Under the pieces are notes generated by a model. The model was not told where the DNA came from, searched no databases, and worked only from the letters and a program-made list of their open reading frames with translations. A DNA stretch of 64,000 nt from Channa striata (Eukaryota > Chordata > Actinopteri > Anabantiformes > Channidae). Location of the stretch: NCBI GenBank assembly GCA_033026295.1, contig CM065175.1, positions 20,532,837 through 20,596,836 of the forward strand, written 5' to 3'. This document shows, one piece after another, positions 36,476-48,795 of this stretch (position 1 is its first letter; each line of letters begins with the position of its first letter). A program made the position numbers and the translations under genes.

Positions 36476-38446
36476 ACATAAACACACAAGGACAGACACT
36501 CCTAGTTCTGCATTTAACATGCTTCAGAATTTCACTGCATTTGTTTCTACTCAAATTTGTTATTTTTTAATGGGCTACATAGACTGAAGTAATTAAATTT
36601 GACGTTTCTTTTACAACGTTTTTTCCTATGTAAAAAGAAAAGTTTTAGTGATTTTCCAGCAAAATATATACAACAAAAATATTGAAAAAGAATCAGTCTA
36701 TTTTTGAATAATACTTTGCCAGGAGTTCAATAGATGTTAAATGTTAAATAGATTAACAATGTGAATTGTTACGATTGAAAAAAGGATCTTTTTATATACG
36801 CTTATGGATTTTTAAAATAATATTTTGTCAGGAGTTCATGTAGATAAGAAATAGATTCGGGAATGGTTAGAATTTTAAAAAAGGATCCAGGTGTTTTTGT
36901 ATCGTCCAGCTCTGGACATAAATAATTACCGATGTAAACTCCATGGAATAACTGTGTTTCCACTTCCATTTACAACATGGTTCCAACTAATGATGCAAAA
37001 AGCAGAAAGTCCTCCGAATGTGCCAATTGCCACATTTGTAGGGACCCAGCAGAGCTGTGCCAGGGCTTCATTCCTTTTCTTTGGCTTTCCTGCCATCTGT
37101 CAAAGGCCACATAAAGCCACGTTTCTAACAACATATATTCAAATTAGGGAGGACAAACACGTGAACCGTCTAACCTACTTCAGCTAATATTGTATGTATT
37201 CTGTAGTTCTTTTTTTTTTTTACACATTGTACATTTGTAAACTGATTTTTATTTTATTTTATTTTTTTGCACATTGCATTACATTAGTAGGTGCATTACA
37301 GTGCATTGGGATCAATTTACTTATAAGATATACCGTACCTTACCTTAAAATACCATATAAAAAGGCTTCATTCTTATTTTGGGATGTTCAGCATATTAAA
37401 GAATTGGCAAAATGTTCAGTATTAATTTTTCAAACTGTGGACTAAACTAAACACCTAATTGTCATTGCAGTTCTTTTGCATTTGATTATGGAAGTTCACT
37501 TCAGGCTGAATATATTAAACTAGTCCTAAAATATGTATTTTATAAAATACAGGAAGTCAAACACAAACACCGTTAAGATGCTTATTCTAAATGGCTGAGA
37601 GAACGCATCTACCATTACTCTGTCGGCATGTGCAGCTGAACTGATTACAACTTGTAAATCGAAGGACTGAACAGTTTATTGCATAACTGGACTGATCTTT
37701 TTATATCTGGGAAAACATATTATGCTAACAAATTAATTCATAGGGGTATTCAGTTTTACAAAACAACAGCACTACAACAGCATTTCTCCCCTTTTAGCAG
37801 TAAATTACTGCTATTAGAGATAGAGAACCGTCTCTCTTCCAAGTCCTAAGTGGGACCGCAGTCATTTTGGCACAGAAAACGTTCACAGTTAGTGATTGCT
37901 CTTCCATTTTGTTTTTCATTTTTTATTTTTTTTTTACCCTCCTCTTCTCTCTTCAGTTAAAAATCAGCATGATCTTGTTTGATAGACGTGTTTACCCAAG
38001 CTCTGGATGGAATTCATTAGCCATAATTAAGCATTTACTTGATCAGGAGGGTAAAAAAAGGATTATGTGAAGTCAGATTAAAGGGAGCTGAGTGAAACCA
38101 ACGAAAAGATTATCAAGCGCTGCCAGGCAAGCAGGCTGCCTTTGGAGTAAGGCCCTCTCTGATCGCTATCTCGTTAGTGCTTTATTCGTCAAGCGCAAGC
38201 TAATGCTTAAAACAAGCTTGGCTTTATCCAGATTCTTCTGCAGGAGCATAACTCGGAAGACGTCGTATTGATCTGTGGTGGAGTGAATGCACTGAGTCAG
38301 AGTGGAGGTGAAAAAGACTCAAGAGGCCAGTGAATTTTATAAATGAGCTAAATTTCAAATTTAAGCATTAGCCATTTCAAAAAAAAAAAAATCATATAAT
38401 GTTTATATTTTATGCAGGATTTTTTTGACCAGTAAATTTAGATTAA
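36476..38446. other. intergenic sequence with a decayed tandem duplication
   Basis: At about 36697-36900 two roughly 100-base units share AATA..TTTTG.CAGGAGTTCA, AAATAGATT and AAAAAAGGATC with many differences and some indels, so this is an old tandem duplication. Otherwise AT-rich sequence with T runs near 37209 and 37928 and no gene. Confidence 0.6.
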
Positions 38447-38705
38447 AACATTGTTAAATGCTCTGCATGTATATTACACTTTTCTACCTGCTGGCACTCA
38501 AAGGACTTCACACTGCTTCTTTTTTACCCGTTCGCACTCACACATTCATGCATCGATGAGGGAGCTGCTATGCAGCCGGCCGACACTCACCAGGAGAAAC
38601 TGGGCGGGCGTTCAGCGTCTTGCTCAGGGACACTTTGACATGTGAACGGAGGAGCCGAGGATCGAACCAACAACCGCGCTACCTAGTGCACCACAGTCGC
38701 CCCCG
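38447..38705 (-). mobile_element. tRNA-derived SINE copy, - orientation
   Basis: Same family as the copy at 36.2 kb but inverted. Read on the minus strand it has GGTGCACTAGGTAGCGCGG (A-box region), GGTTCGATCC (perfect B box, 38659-38668), AAAGTGTCCCTGAGCAAGAC and a tail containing AGGTAGAAAAGTG. The intact B box suggests it is younger or better preserved than the 36.2 kb copy. It is a retroposon, not a tRNA gene: the cloverleaf is not complete. Confidence 0.78.
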
Positions 38706-41340
38706 TTGTGAATTGTTCCTTCTGATATTTACAGTGAAACTGGGGCATCAGGGCAAAAAGTTCAATAAGATAAGAATATTTTGCTTCAATGCGTGTAATT
38801 ATTCAACCATTTCCATTCATTCATTTGCTTAAGTGCCCTGCACCAGTGATGCCGTGCCTTCACGGGCTTATAATAAACTAGATCGACTTGGCGAATATCA
38901 AATATCCAATTCAGTTATGTGACAATAAGCAGAACATGTCACAAAAACATTTAATTTAATGACAGAAACACAAATTAAGTTTTTTTTAGTGGCTCAATAA
39001 ATACTAAAAACCTAACAAGCACCTGGCAAACTAGTGCGCCACGAATAATATGATGGGTATCGCAATGTCGGCTTGTGCAACTGTGTGACCACATATTTAT
39101 TAAATAAATATGTACGTGTGTTAATGGGACAGTACTAGTAGACTGTACTCTGCCATTAAGTCTTAGGTGAAATGTTCAAATATTTCGGAGGGCACAAGAC
39201 AAAATAACATAAAACAGAAACAAGTCAGAATGAAGGTAAAGACAATGGAGAGCTTTATCTAAGCATCTCTCGGTAAAAAAAACGATTTGCATTTACTTCA
39301 AATGCAAACAGTGACAGACATGACGAGTCAATCAACAATCAGTTTTTGAAAACAGTTCCTGTGACAGATGCTCATCTTCAAACAGCTGTTTGGATATTTC
39401 TCTGCACCTCAGGATGGTACCTGGAGTCAAAATGGACAGTTCCCACTGACTTTGTGCTTGAGTTTTACATTAAAGTCACCTTCGCTTGTGTCCGTCAAAG
39501 CTCTGCAGCTCCTGTGCACGGTACGAGCCGCACAGGGATGCTACCAAGTGTCAGTCATTTAAGTTGAATCATGAAAAGACGAGTGCACTTATCCCTATTG
39601 TTTGCCTCAGTAAACAATTTCTTTGTTTTTATCAAAGGTAAAACTAACTTGACAATTTAGATTTTATTTTCTCAAAACACTGAGTTCAGTATTTGCATCC
39701 ACTCTATTAATGACACAACATTCTGTCCAAGAGTCTGCATGAAACATTTTTGGTATTGGATGCAGATTTAGACAAACTAAATGGCACAATTGTTGGCATT
39801 GCTTATTTGTCAAACTAGTCATGGTATGAAATGGTACAGTAGTTATGGCTGAAAACACAAAGCTAGTTTGTATGTTTGAGTTGAGAAATTTAACAATGAA
39901 GGTCTAGAATACTCCACACCAGCACATTTACAGTAAATTAGAAAAAAATATTTATTTGTTGTTACTATTAACTCCCAAAAAGACTGGATGCTGTTTAACA
40001 TGTACATGTATATAAAATTAAATGTGAGGATTTGAAAACAATTTAAAACCTACATATTGATCCAAAACAGTAAAAAGACAACATCAAATGGTGAAACTGA
40101 GAATTTTGTTCTGCACATGGACACCTTACATTACTATATTGTCTCGACCCAGTTGTCAGCAGATGAGTAATTTCTTTTACATTGCCCTTGCACATCCTGC
40201 CTCGCCAATTATTTTCTTTCCACTGATCTTGGTCATAGGAATTTATATAGGAGCTCTGTAATGGAAAAGGACACTGACATGCCTCCCCACACACGAGACT
40301 GCGCACAGTGATTAATGTTAAAGCGTGATTTAGAGCTAACGTTACTGACCTGTTGATTTGAGGGCTGAAAAGTACAGCCTGTCAAAGCGCTGCTGGAACG
40401 CTGAGAGGAACCTGTAATGAGGCCCGTGAGAGATGCCAAGTGCGGGGAAACTGAGGCACAGAGTGTGGCAGCCTGGCAAGCAGCGCTAAAAGAATACTGA
40501 CTTTTCAACAGGAGAACGATGATGAATTTAAAGACAACTGCAACTAGATGTTTAACTTTCATTGTAGGGTTAAGTTGTGGCTGAAATTTTTTCAGATAGA
40601 ATTTTAAAAACATATGAGAGATGCTGTGTTTAGCTTTTGTAAAGGCATCAAACTGCCAAATTACCATAAACTAAACAATTGTGGCGACGGATTGTAGAGA
40701 CGTTCACATGATTCAGAACTCAAGTCTCTGGAGTATAAGTCTGAGTCAAGTTTTGAGTCTCTAATGTTTAATGTTGAAATTAATATGTCTATGCAAACAG
40801 CAATTTGTTCTTCAGAAATATGATCCAGTCCAACTGTTGAAGACTGGCAGCGGGTTACTTTTGCGCCACTAAGCTGACACAGAAATGAACTTTTTACTCG
40901 CTAAAGATAAATATGGAAACGTAATCTCTATGCGGATAATGAACCTGTGTGTATCTGCTATGACGATGACGACAAACCGTTATTCCAGTACATGCTGGAG
41001 AAGCAAACCACAAAAAGTGTACATGCTGCATGCAACACAGTACTACAACAACGCATTCAGTTTGAGCACTAGTGTTGCCATAAATGTCCCTTTTCCAATA
41101 CATATTGAGTTTGAAGATTTAAAAAAAAATTATCTTGATATTCATTTTCTGCAATTACAATACACGCACTTGTATAAACATTTTTTTTAAATCGCACTTT
41201 TCTTTCCTACAGAGAGCTGATATGTACCCAAACAATCACCGGTGTTTTCAACTTAGCAACTTTCCTGCTAGATTTAAGGCTTTTAACCCCAATTCTGGAC
41301 TGTTGTAACTCGCTGATATGATGGTGCTGATATGGTGTTT

Positions 41341-41388
41341 TTCAGTAAACTTATGCACTTTTTCAGTAAACTTATGCACTTTTTCAGT
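41341..41388 (+). repeat. 21-base tandem repeat, 2.3 copies
   Basis: TTCAGTAAACTTATGCACTTT occurs twice in exact succession (41341-41361, 41362-41382), followed by a partial third copy (TTCAGT). No function is apparent. Confidence 0.95.
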
Positions 41389-43267
41389 GTGTATGTCTGG
41401 AAGGGAATGGATGGGGCGGCACCATCAGTCGACCAATCAGCCAGCCAATCAATGGCCTAGAAGCAGCATGAATGAGCTGTAGCTGCACCTATGTAAAAAT
41501 CACTGATCCCTATTCAGGTCCTGGTCGTTCATTTTTGTTAAGAGATGTCAGATGCTCCACAGTGAATTACTATTATTGTTACATAATACACAGTATACAA
41601 GATTATACAATTATCTGATCAACTAATTTTAAAAAGGCCTTCTCCAAAAAGAAAAAGAATTTCTAAAAAACAACAACAAATAAAGTACAATTTATGCTGT
41701 ATTTTATGCACTCGGCGATCAGCGACTTTTCCTTGTGGTATCTCAACAGTATCACAGCCACATATTTCGGCTTGTATTCATTTTCTGCAGTGCAACAACC
41801 ATGCAGACATCAGCACTCATTCCGTGTTCGCTTTTGGATAATGAAATGTTTGCATGCATGCACATATAAACACTGCACACGCAAGCCAATAAGCAAACTA
41901 CATGAGGGTATAACAACTTTTGCTATGTGGCAAGAAAATAAATCAGCTTGTACTTGAATATCTGCACATCAGAGCAAAGCCCGTTGGTTGTTGTAATTAC
42001 AAAGTGCTATAAATCAAAATAGAAACTGAATGTGTTTGCTGTGGCTTTTCTCTCTCCCAGATGATTTTTTTTTTTCTTTCCACAAGATCCCACTGCTGAT
42101 GCAGCTTTTCTTGAGACAACAAGCCCTGGAGAATTACGCATGTCTCAGCAAATACGAGAAATCGACATCAGGGGTAATGAAGTGACTGAAATAGGAATAC
42201 AGGCTGCCGTACAATGTTGTTATAATGCATTTCTTCCTCGGGATCTAATTATTGTGCAGTGATTATCATGCTTTTCATTACCTTATGACATAAGCGTTTA
42301 GCTCCTCAACAGATGTTTCCACACTGATGGACACCAAGACACTGCATATTCACAGTGTGGCAGAGTTTAACAGGCTCCATGAGATGCCAATATGTAACAA
42401 AACACTCCAAAGATGAGATCAGGACAGTGTATGCTGCAGGGCGAACCACAGCGTCTTTATTAAGGGTGTGATGCTTGTCATTCTTTACAAGCCGAGGGAA
42501 AGTGACAGAAGTAAACCAGCTCTCTAAAACAAATAGAGCATTAGGTTTCCCAATAAAGTGGGATTTGCAATAAAACCTACGCAAGATTGACATCTCATTC
42601 CGTTGAGCATTTAAAACTGGCAGTGCCATTTTACTTGCCACACAGAAATGGAGCAGTTACACCTCACTATAGGTAAATAAAAAAAAATGCATCTCTTGCA
42701 GTTTTCACTGTGATTTTTCTCTCAGCTGGGCCGTCATTTTCAGGATACAAAAGAATGCAAAATTCAATTTTAGCATTGTTGGGTTGGTATAAGGAACTTA
42801 TTCTTTCAGAAGCTAAATGTACCGAACTCCGAATAGGATCCCACATTGCTACAGTCAGCGAAGTCAGATTATGCAGCATTAAATCAGCATTGCTGTAGGG
42901 ATGCATGTCATATTAGGTTAGGTGGCAAAGGAAATGCATGGCTCGAGGTTCCCAGGCTTTGTGAACGTTTCATGCATTCTTTATATGTAGGGCTGCGGCA
43001 GAAGCAGTAGGGTAGAACTCAGGAGAGCATGCTGCCCTTCCAACTTCCCCTTAAGCCAGCGGACTGTCACTATCACTCTGTAACAAAAGTCAACTCTTCA
43101 GTTTGATTTGTTGCATTTTTAGAGATGCATCTGAATCTCTGCAAGCCCTCAGCATTCCACGCTATGCGGAGTAAAGTGATGAAATCATCTGAATAATTGA
43201 TGTCGTAATTGGTTAGGCTCCATTACTCTTTACATTGGCTGTGTAGCTCAGTCCAGCTCTGTCAAGG

Positions 43268-43345
43268 CTAGTGGTGGAATGTAACTGCAGATATTTACTT
43301 TAGTCCCATACTTTAGGTTTTGAAGCACCTGATTGTGTCCATTTC
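43268..43345 (+). repeat. possible dispersed teleost repeat fragment
   Basis: TAGTGGTGGAATGTAACTGC followed by ATTTACTTTAGTCCCATACTTTAGG resembles a very common fish repeat (GGTGGAATGTAACTAAGTACATTTACTCAAGTACTGTACTT). The match is partial and from memory, so confidence is modest. Confidence 0.4.
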
Positions 43346-46300
43346 TGTCATGGATACACAAAATGTATTCCATGACATATAATTAACATCTGCTGGTATT
43401 ATGCAGTTTGCAGATAAAGTTACAAACAAAACCAGTATTGAGTTTTTAACATTTGATGCAATAATACTTTTTTTCTCTCTCTCTTTCATTGTCACCGCAG
43501 AAAATCACTGGTCAGCACATTGACTGGCAGTGCTTTTTATGCCGGATATGTAATAGTATCTGTTTGGGCCATTTTTAGGGGTTCAGTGTCTCACCCAGGG
43601 ACATATGACCACTCTTCTAATGGAGCCACCGATGCCCCCAAATAATGTATTTCTCTATTACAGGATCATCTACAAAACAATATCTAAATTAAAATCGCCT
43701 TTGTCTCAACCAAATGCAGCATAAAATAATGCTCACACGCCAATGCATAATTAATACTAATTACCAAGATAAATAACACGTAGGCAATGACAAAACGTAC
43801 GCAATCTTTTGTAATAAAATCTTCCTTTCTAATACTACTGTCATTTAAACAATTCAAAAAACAGCCCAACTACACATCAATAATAATATTTTAATCATTT
43901 AAAGATGCTACCTACATTTTAACAAGCAGGTAGAGAACTTTTTGAAGTACATATTGATATCCTGATGTGAATTCCCCTGTGGCTAATGCTAGCAAGCTAA
44001 CTAAACCAATAAAGATACATGTCAACACCAAGGAACCAAACTGCCAAAGTATTACTGAGTATTTATGAGATTAGTAAGTGTGATGTAAACATTTTTAAAA
44101 TTAATAATCTCTAAATGCGACCATTTACTGAACATAACAAATTAGACTTTTTAAAGGTTTTCATGGAACGGACCAGTGTCAGTTTGCGTTTATTCCCACG
44201 GTAATTCAGTGGATTTCTGATTTTAACAATCTACAATTGTTTTGGCTTTTACTTTAACTGAAGAATGACTGTCTTGTGTGTATCTCAGATGACTGGTTCA
44301 GTCAAGATGTTATCAGAAAATGTGGGCTCATGATGAAGAGTGTTCTCCAGTTTCCATGGCTACCAAGAGATCCTATGTAGCAGAGCAGGATTGTCAGTCT
44401 CAATTACAAAACGGCTGATTAGTATCAAGGTACTTGTACAGGAGGAAGTACTAGAGCCTTTCAGATCCGCAGGCAGCTGTGTGACTGAGGGGCAATCAAA
44501 GAGTGTGATTGCCGTCATTTTGCAAGAACTCTGTTTGTTTTACAAATTAGCTAAAAATTACCAAAAGGTCAGAAACTCTCACTTTTGCAGAAAAGTAGAA
44601 ACTTTGGTGTAATTTTTGTCTTAGATTTAATCAAACGATAAAGACCCCTGAGCTTGTTTGGCACATTTTTTGTGCAACTGTGCTCATATAAAGTGGACAA
44701 CCTTGTTGAATTTTAGGACCCATGAAAAATGTTGTTATTTATTTATTTTATTGATTTATTTACCATGCAGCATGTAGCCAAACATACGTCCTGTTATTTA
44801 TCTCTGTCCCCTTGCCTGGGTCAGGCAGAGGACACAATCAGGCTAAAAACTAAATTAGCTGTTATCAAATTACTTCTGCCTCGGTGGTTAATGATACTGC
44901 AAAGTTTGGAGCCCCCTGGAGCCAAGAATGCAAATTTATCTGATATTCATAGTACAGTTAAAGCTAAATGAACTTTGAAATCATAAAACACTAATGGTTA
45001 GGGGTCTGTACTCATTCAGGACCCCTTGACTGTTACCCCTAACAACGTCGCGATCGCTACAAAAAGAAGAAATTAGATCGGCAGACATTATGTGGGCTGT
45101 GGTAAACAATGCTTAGCCTAAGCTCTGTAGGTCTGGTGTCTGGGTCAAGGGCAATTTCAGTGCAACTACTGCACTACCTGGGACTGGATGAAGTCCTGCC
45201 ATGGCTTCAGTGCCCAAGGCCTCTCTGGCGCCCAGTCAGACTTCACAGCCACAGAGCCCTCAGTGTCCCGGTGGGAGCTCACGCTCAGTGTCAGGTGTCA
45301 GGTGGAGTTATCCTGGCCCCAAAAAGAGGACTCCATTGTTTGTGAAAGCCCTGGTCATTGTCACACCACATCTCTTGCCGCAAGGAGAGATGGGACAGGA
45401 AGTCTTCTAAAGTGATCTGATTCTCTGTTAGTGGAAGTAACTGTGAGGGGGATTTGTGGTTCACTTCTACAGTAACGCTACATGGATTGGGGAAAGGTTC
45501 TTTAAAAAAAAAGAGTCGTAAGGATATAGAACAAGTGACGCAATGCTTTAAAACCACAGTCAGGGCTTCTCCCGTTTCTAAATCCTACCTCCAATAAAAG
45601 TTATTTGGACCTAGTTTAAAATGTTCTGCAAAAAAGAGGTGAGAGCCAAACAGGCAACGCAAAATTCACCTTGAAGCAAGAGTGAATATGATAGCTGTCA
45701 CTCCGCGTCTCTGCACTTGTCTTATCAGCAGGCAGCCCCTCAGATGACGTGCGGTTTTTGTCATGTTGGTGCAGTCGCTCCTGCAGAGAGAGGTTAAAGT
45801 GACCTGAATACGAGCGCTTGACTCTCAGATGACGCTGACCCAGAGAGTCGCTTTCGGCGAGCACTGCACCTCCATGATTGATACAAAACCAATCACGGTT
45901 GTGAAAATAAAATATTTTTTTGGAGAGCGAGTGTTGGGGAAAGGAATTAAAATGAGGGGCAGCAGTGAGATAATACACAAATAGAATTATGATAAAAGTG
46001 AATTATTCAGTGGTTTGTGAATTTACAGGGTCACCTTGCTTTTCTGAGCAACACAAACAGGAAATTCATGTGAAAGCTACTCTTATCAGATTTATGACTC
46101 AGGCACTTCAGTATTAGAGATCCACACCCGGAACATACTTCCTGGCAGCTCCACGCGTCACTGTGCTGTCTGCTTAGTACTACGTTTTATTTGTCCACCC
46201 ATGTTGCACTCCCTCTCACCTTACCCCCTGCGACTAGTCAGACCTTCACTGGCTGAATATTGCCTCTTCTATTTGTATAGTACATCTCGTCTTTGGTCTT

Positions 46301-48664
46301 ACATGGCAGTAATGTGCTTACAAAAATACTGTAAGGGCATTTCCCTAATCTCCTTTCATGATTTTGGCAGTTTCTCCATTTCAATGCATGTGTGTTTGTG
46401 TAATTGCTAATTACCATTAACCAACATGAGGTTATTCTAATATCTTTCTGCCAATTGCACCAGTACTTACAACACAATGGACTATCTTATGTGGTTGTAT
46501 CCTTCCTATTTTTTGTCACTTTATGGTGATCCAAGCAACACAAACTAAGTCTCCTTAATGGGTGAAGAGACTTTTCAGCCTAAGTAAAATATATACTCTG
46601 TACATAAAGTATTAACTGTGAGCCTTAAGGTAGAGCTCCTGTACACTGAGACTCGGAATCCCTCCTCTCTGCTCGGCCAATCCTCCCACTCCTTGCTTTC
46701 ATACAGCTTTGCTTCACTCCTTATGCTTTGCAATGAACAAGAATGTTACAGAACTTACTAGTCAAGCAGGTAGTTAGGTCAATATAAGTGCTCCCACATA
46801 CATATTACTAATCTAACTGGCTTAAGTATAAAACTGACTTCATTGTTTGTGAACAGTATGCACGGAAAATTACAAATCCTTGACTTTGTGCCCTTGCTTA
46901 ACATAACTCCCTATGTTGATCTTTCATGTTGTATCTCTTATGGGGTTTACAGCAAGTGATGATGTATGAGTTGGCGAGTTCAGACTTTCAAGGTAATTAC
47001 CAAATGTTTTGGCTAACAAAGCGTGGCCTTGATAGGGAGGCATTACTTTCGTGGAGCCCCATAGCTGGGCTACTCTAGGATGCCGCCTAATAGAGTTAGA
47101 TGGATGGACTGTGGCTTGGACCGAGCAGGTGGACCCAACACTGCCGCAGCCTAGATCCCCACTGATTCACATTCACACTCCTACGTGAACACACAATCGC
47201 AAATACAAACAGGCATATGGGCCAGCGCACAAACACATTCTCCTCAAAAGCAGAGTGTGTGCAGCTGCAAGGTGAAACATGGCAAAGAGGAGACCAATTA
47301 TCCCTCAGACAGATGACTCGGAATGTGGGAGGCCTGATCATTTTTCCTGCCGAGGTTTGAAAACCTGCTGCTGTCTGCTGCTGACGATTGGCCTCCTCCT
47401 CTCCAGCCCTCTGGTTATGGCACTGTCCACTTTAAAGGAGCACTTACCACCACCCTGTTGGGATGTTGGGGTTGCAATGTCAGCTGCTATGTGCTCTTGT
47501 AAGATGTGAGAACACAGTTAGGGTCAAAGTATCATAGAATGATGCTAAAAACCCATTTAAAAACAAAGCATCTCCACTTTCAACATTAAACATTATTCCC
47601 CTTCTCCTTATAATTACATTTTTATATTACCGCAAGGTCAGCACAATTATATCTGGTGCCATCAAAAGTGCTGGGTGAAATAAAAAAGCAGTGAACCTTG
47701 TACTAATGTATGCAAGAAACAGTTTTTGTGTTATCTAATATAAAAAAGTGTCACTTTGGATTAAATGGATTTTTTTGTTCTGTTAACCTGGAGAAAGAAC
47801 TTTCGCTTCACAAGTCGACAGAGTAGTAGTTCTTATCTCTAAACCCAAAAGAAAAGCTTAGTTTACGTCTCACAGTATTTTCATAGGTTTCATATTTCCC
47901 TCAGTCACAGGCACGCAAAATTTGAAAGACCTTCCTAAATAACAACAATGCCTATGCTGCTGATGTGCATCATTAGAGGTCGTTCAAAATTCGTGATGAA
48001 CATTTTCCTGTTTAAAGTTGGAGCATGCTACTGAAGAGCAGCGCCAACATGAATTAGTCTTCTACCGCTCCGATACAGATTTGCTAAACTGTTTATGCTG
48101 CGCACAGGGCTTCAGGTAGTTGTCTTTGACAAATTAAAATAAACCAGAATGCTAAAGAGACAACTTCTAATCAAGCTGAAATCATTGCTCTGCCCTGATC
48201 CGCACGGTGTGACTCACTCCAAAACTTAAAATCTTTTTTGTTTTTTATATAAAACTATTCAACAAAATGTCATGACAAATGTCTAAGCACAAGTAGTCAA
48301 ATTGCCCAGTTAAAATAGGAAAAATATGATTTGAATCAGCAGCTATTTACTGCCCGAAGTAATTACACTGACAAATCTGATCAGACATTTAGTTGCACCT
48401 TTTCATGCGGTTCTCCATACTGAATGCTACAGACACCTTTCAGACGGCTTTGAGGTAGGACATCCACCACGAGTCTTTACCATGTCTGGCACAAATTCTG
48501 CTAATGTCCACACGGCTACAGAATAAAGTGTCAATAGAATTTGGTACAGTTTTAAGAAAAGATCCACACTAAATCAACCTAACAAGTTACCGTAATGTTA
48601 AAGAAATGCAGATTAGTGAAGGAGAATTTAAACACACTGAATAAAAAAAGCTAAATAAATGCAT

Positions 48665-48795
48665 GTAAATGGTAAATGCCCGCGTATACAGCGCTTCTAT
48701 GCAAAGCGCTTTACAATTCGCACACACACTCACACGCCGATGTCGTCTTGCTCAACATGTGGCAAGGAGGGACCGGGGATCGAGCCACGACAGGG
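48665..48795 (-). mobile_element. truncated SINE copy of the 36/38 kb family
   Basis: GTAAATGGTAAATGCCCGCG, then AGCGCTTCTATGCAAAGCGCTTTAC, then CTTGCTCAAC and GGACCGGGGATCGAGCC, match parts of the same family read antisense. The inner region and the tRNA head are shortened. The B-box equivalent is degenerate (GGCTCGATCC on the minus strand). Relative to the 38.5 kb copy it lacks about half of the element. Confidence 0.65.

Larger units (their letters stand above)
38706..48664. other. intergenic sequence without recognised gene
   Basis: Ten kilobases with no convincing coding region. It holds a 21-base tandem repeat at 41341-41388, a possible repeat fragment at 43268-43345, a GC-richer segment at about 45110-45420 open in several frames, and a non-repetitive block at about 43110-43265. 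Nothing more specific could be identified. Confidence 0.55.

Noticed and set aside
36150..36554. Minus-strand open frame of 134 codons
   Set aside because: Most of it is antisense of the tRNA-derived SINE at 36.2 kb.
38659..38668. Perfect polymerase III B box suggesting a tRNA gene
   Set aside because: The surrounding sequence is a SINE; no complete cloverleaf or anticodon stem can be drawn.
41341..41388. Short direct repeats considered as a CRISPR-like array
   Set aside because: The repeats are adjacent with no spacers and the genome is a vertebrate's; it is a simple tandem repeat.
45109..45420. Segment open in several frames on both strands
   Set aside because: Openness in all frames reflects GC-richer composition; no frame looks like a known protein and no clear splice sites bound it.
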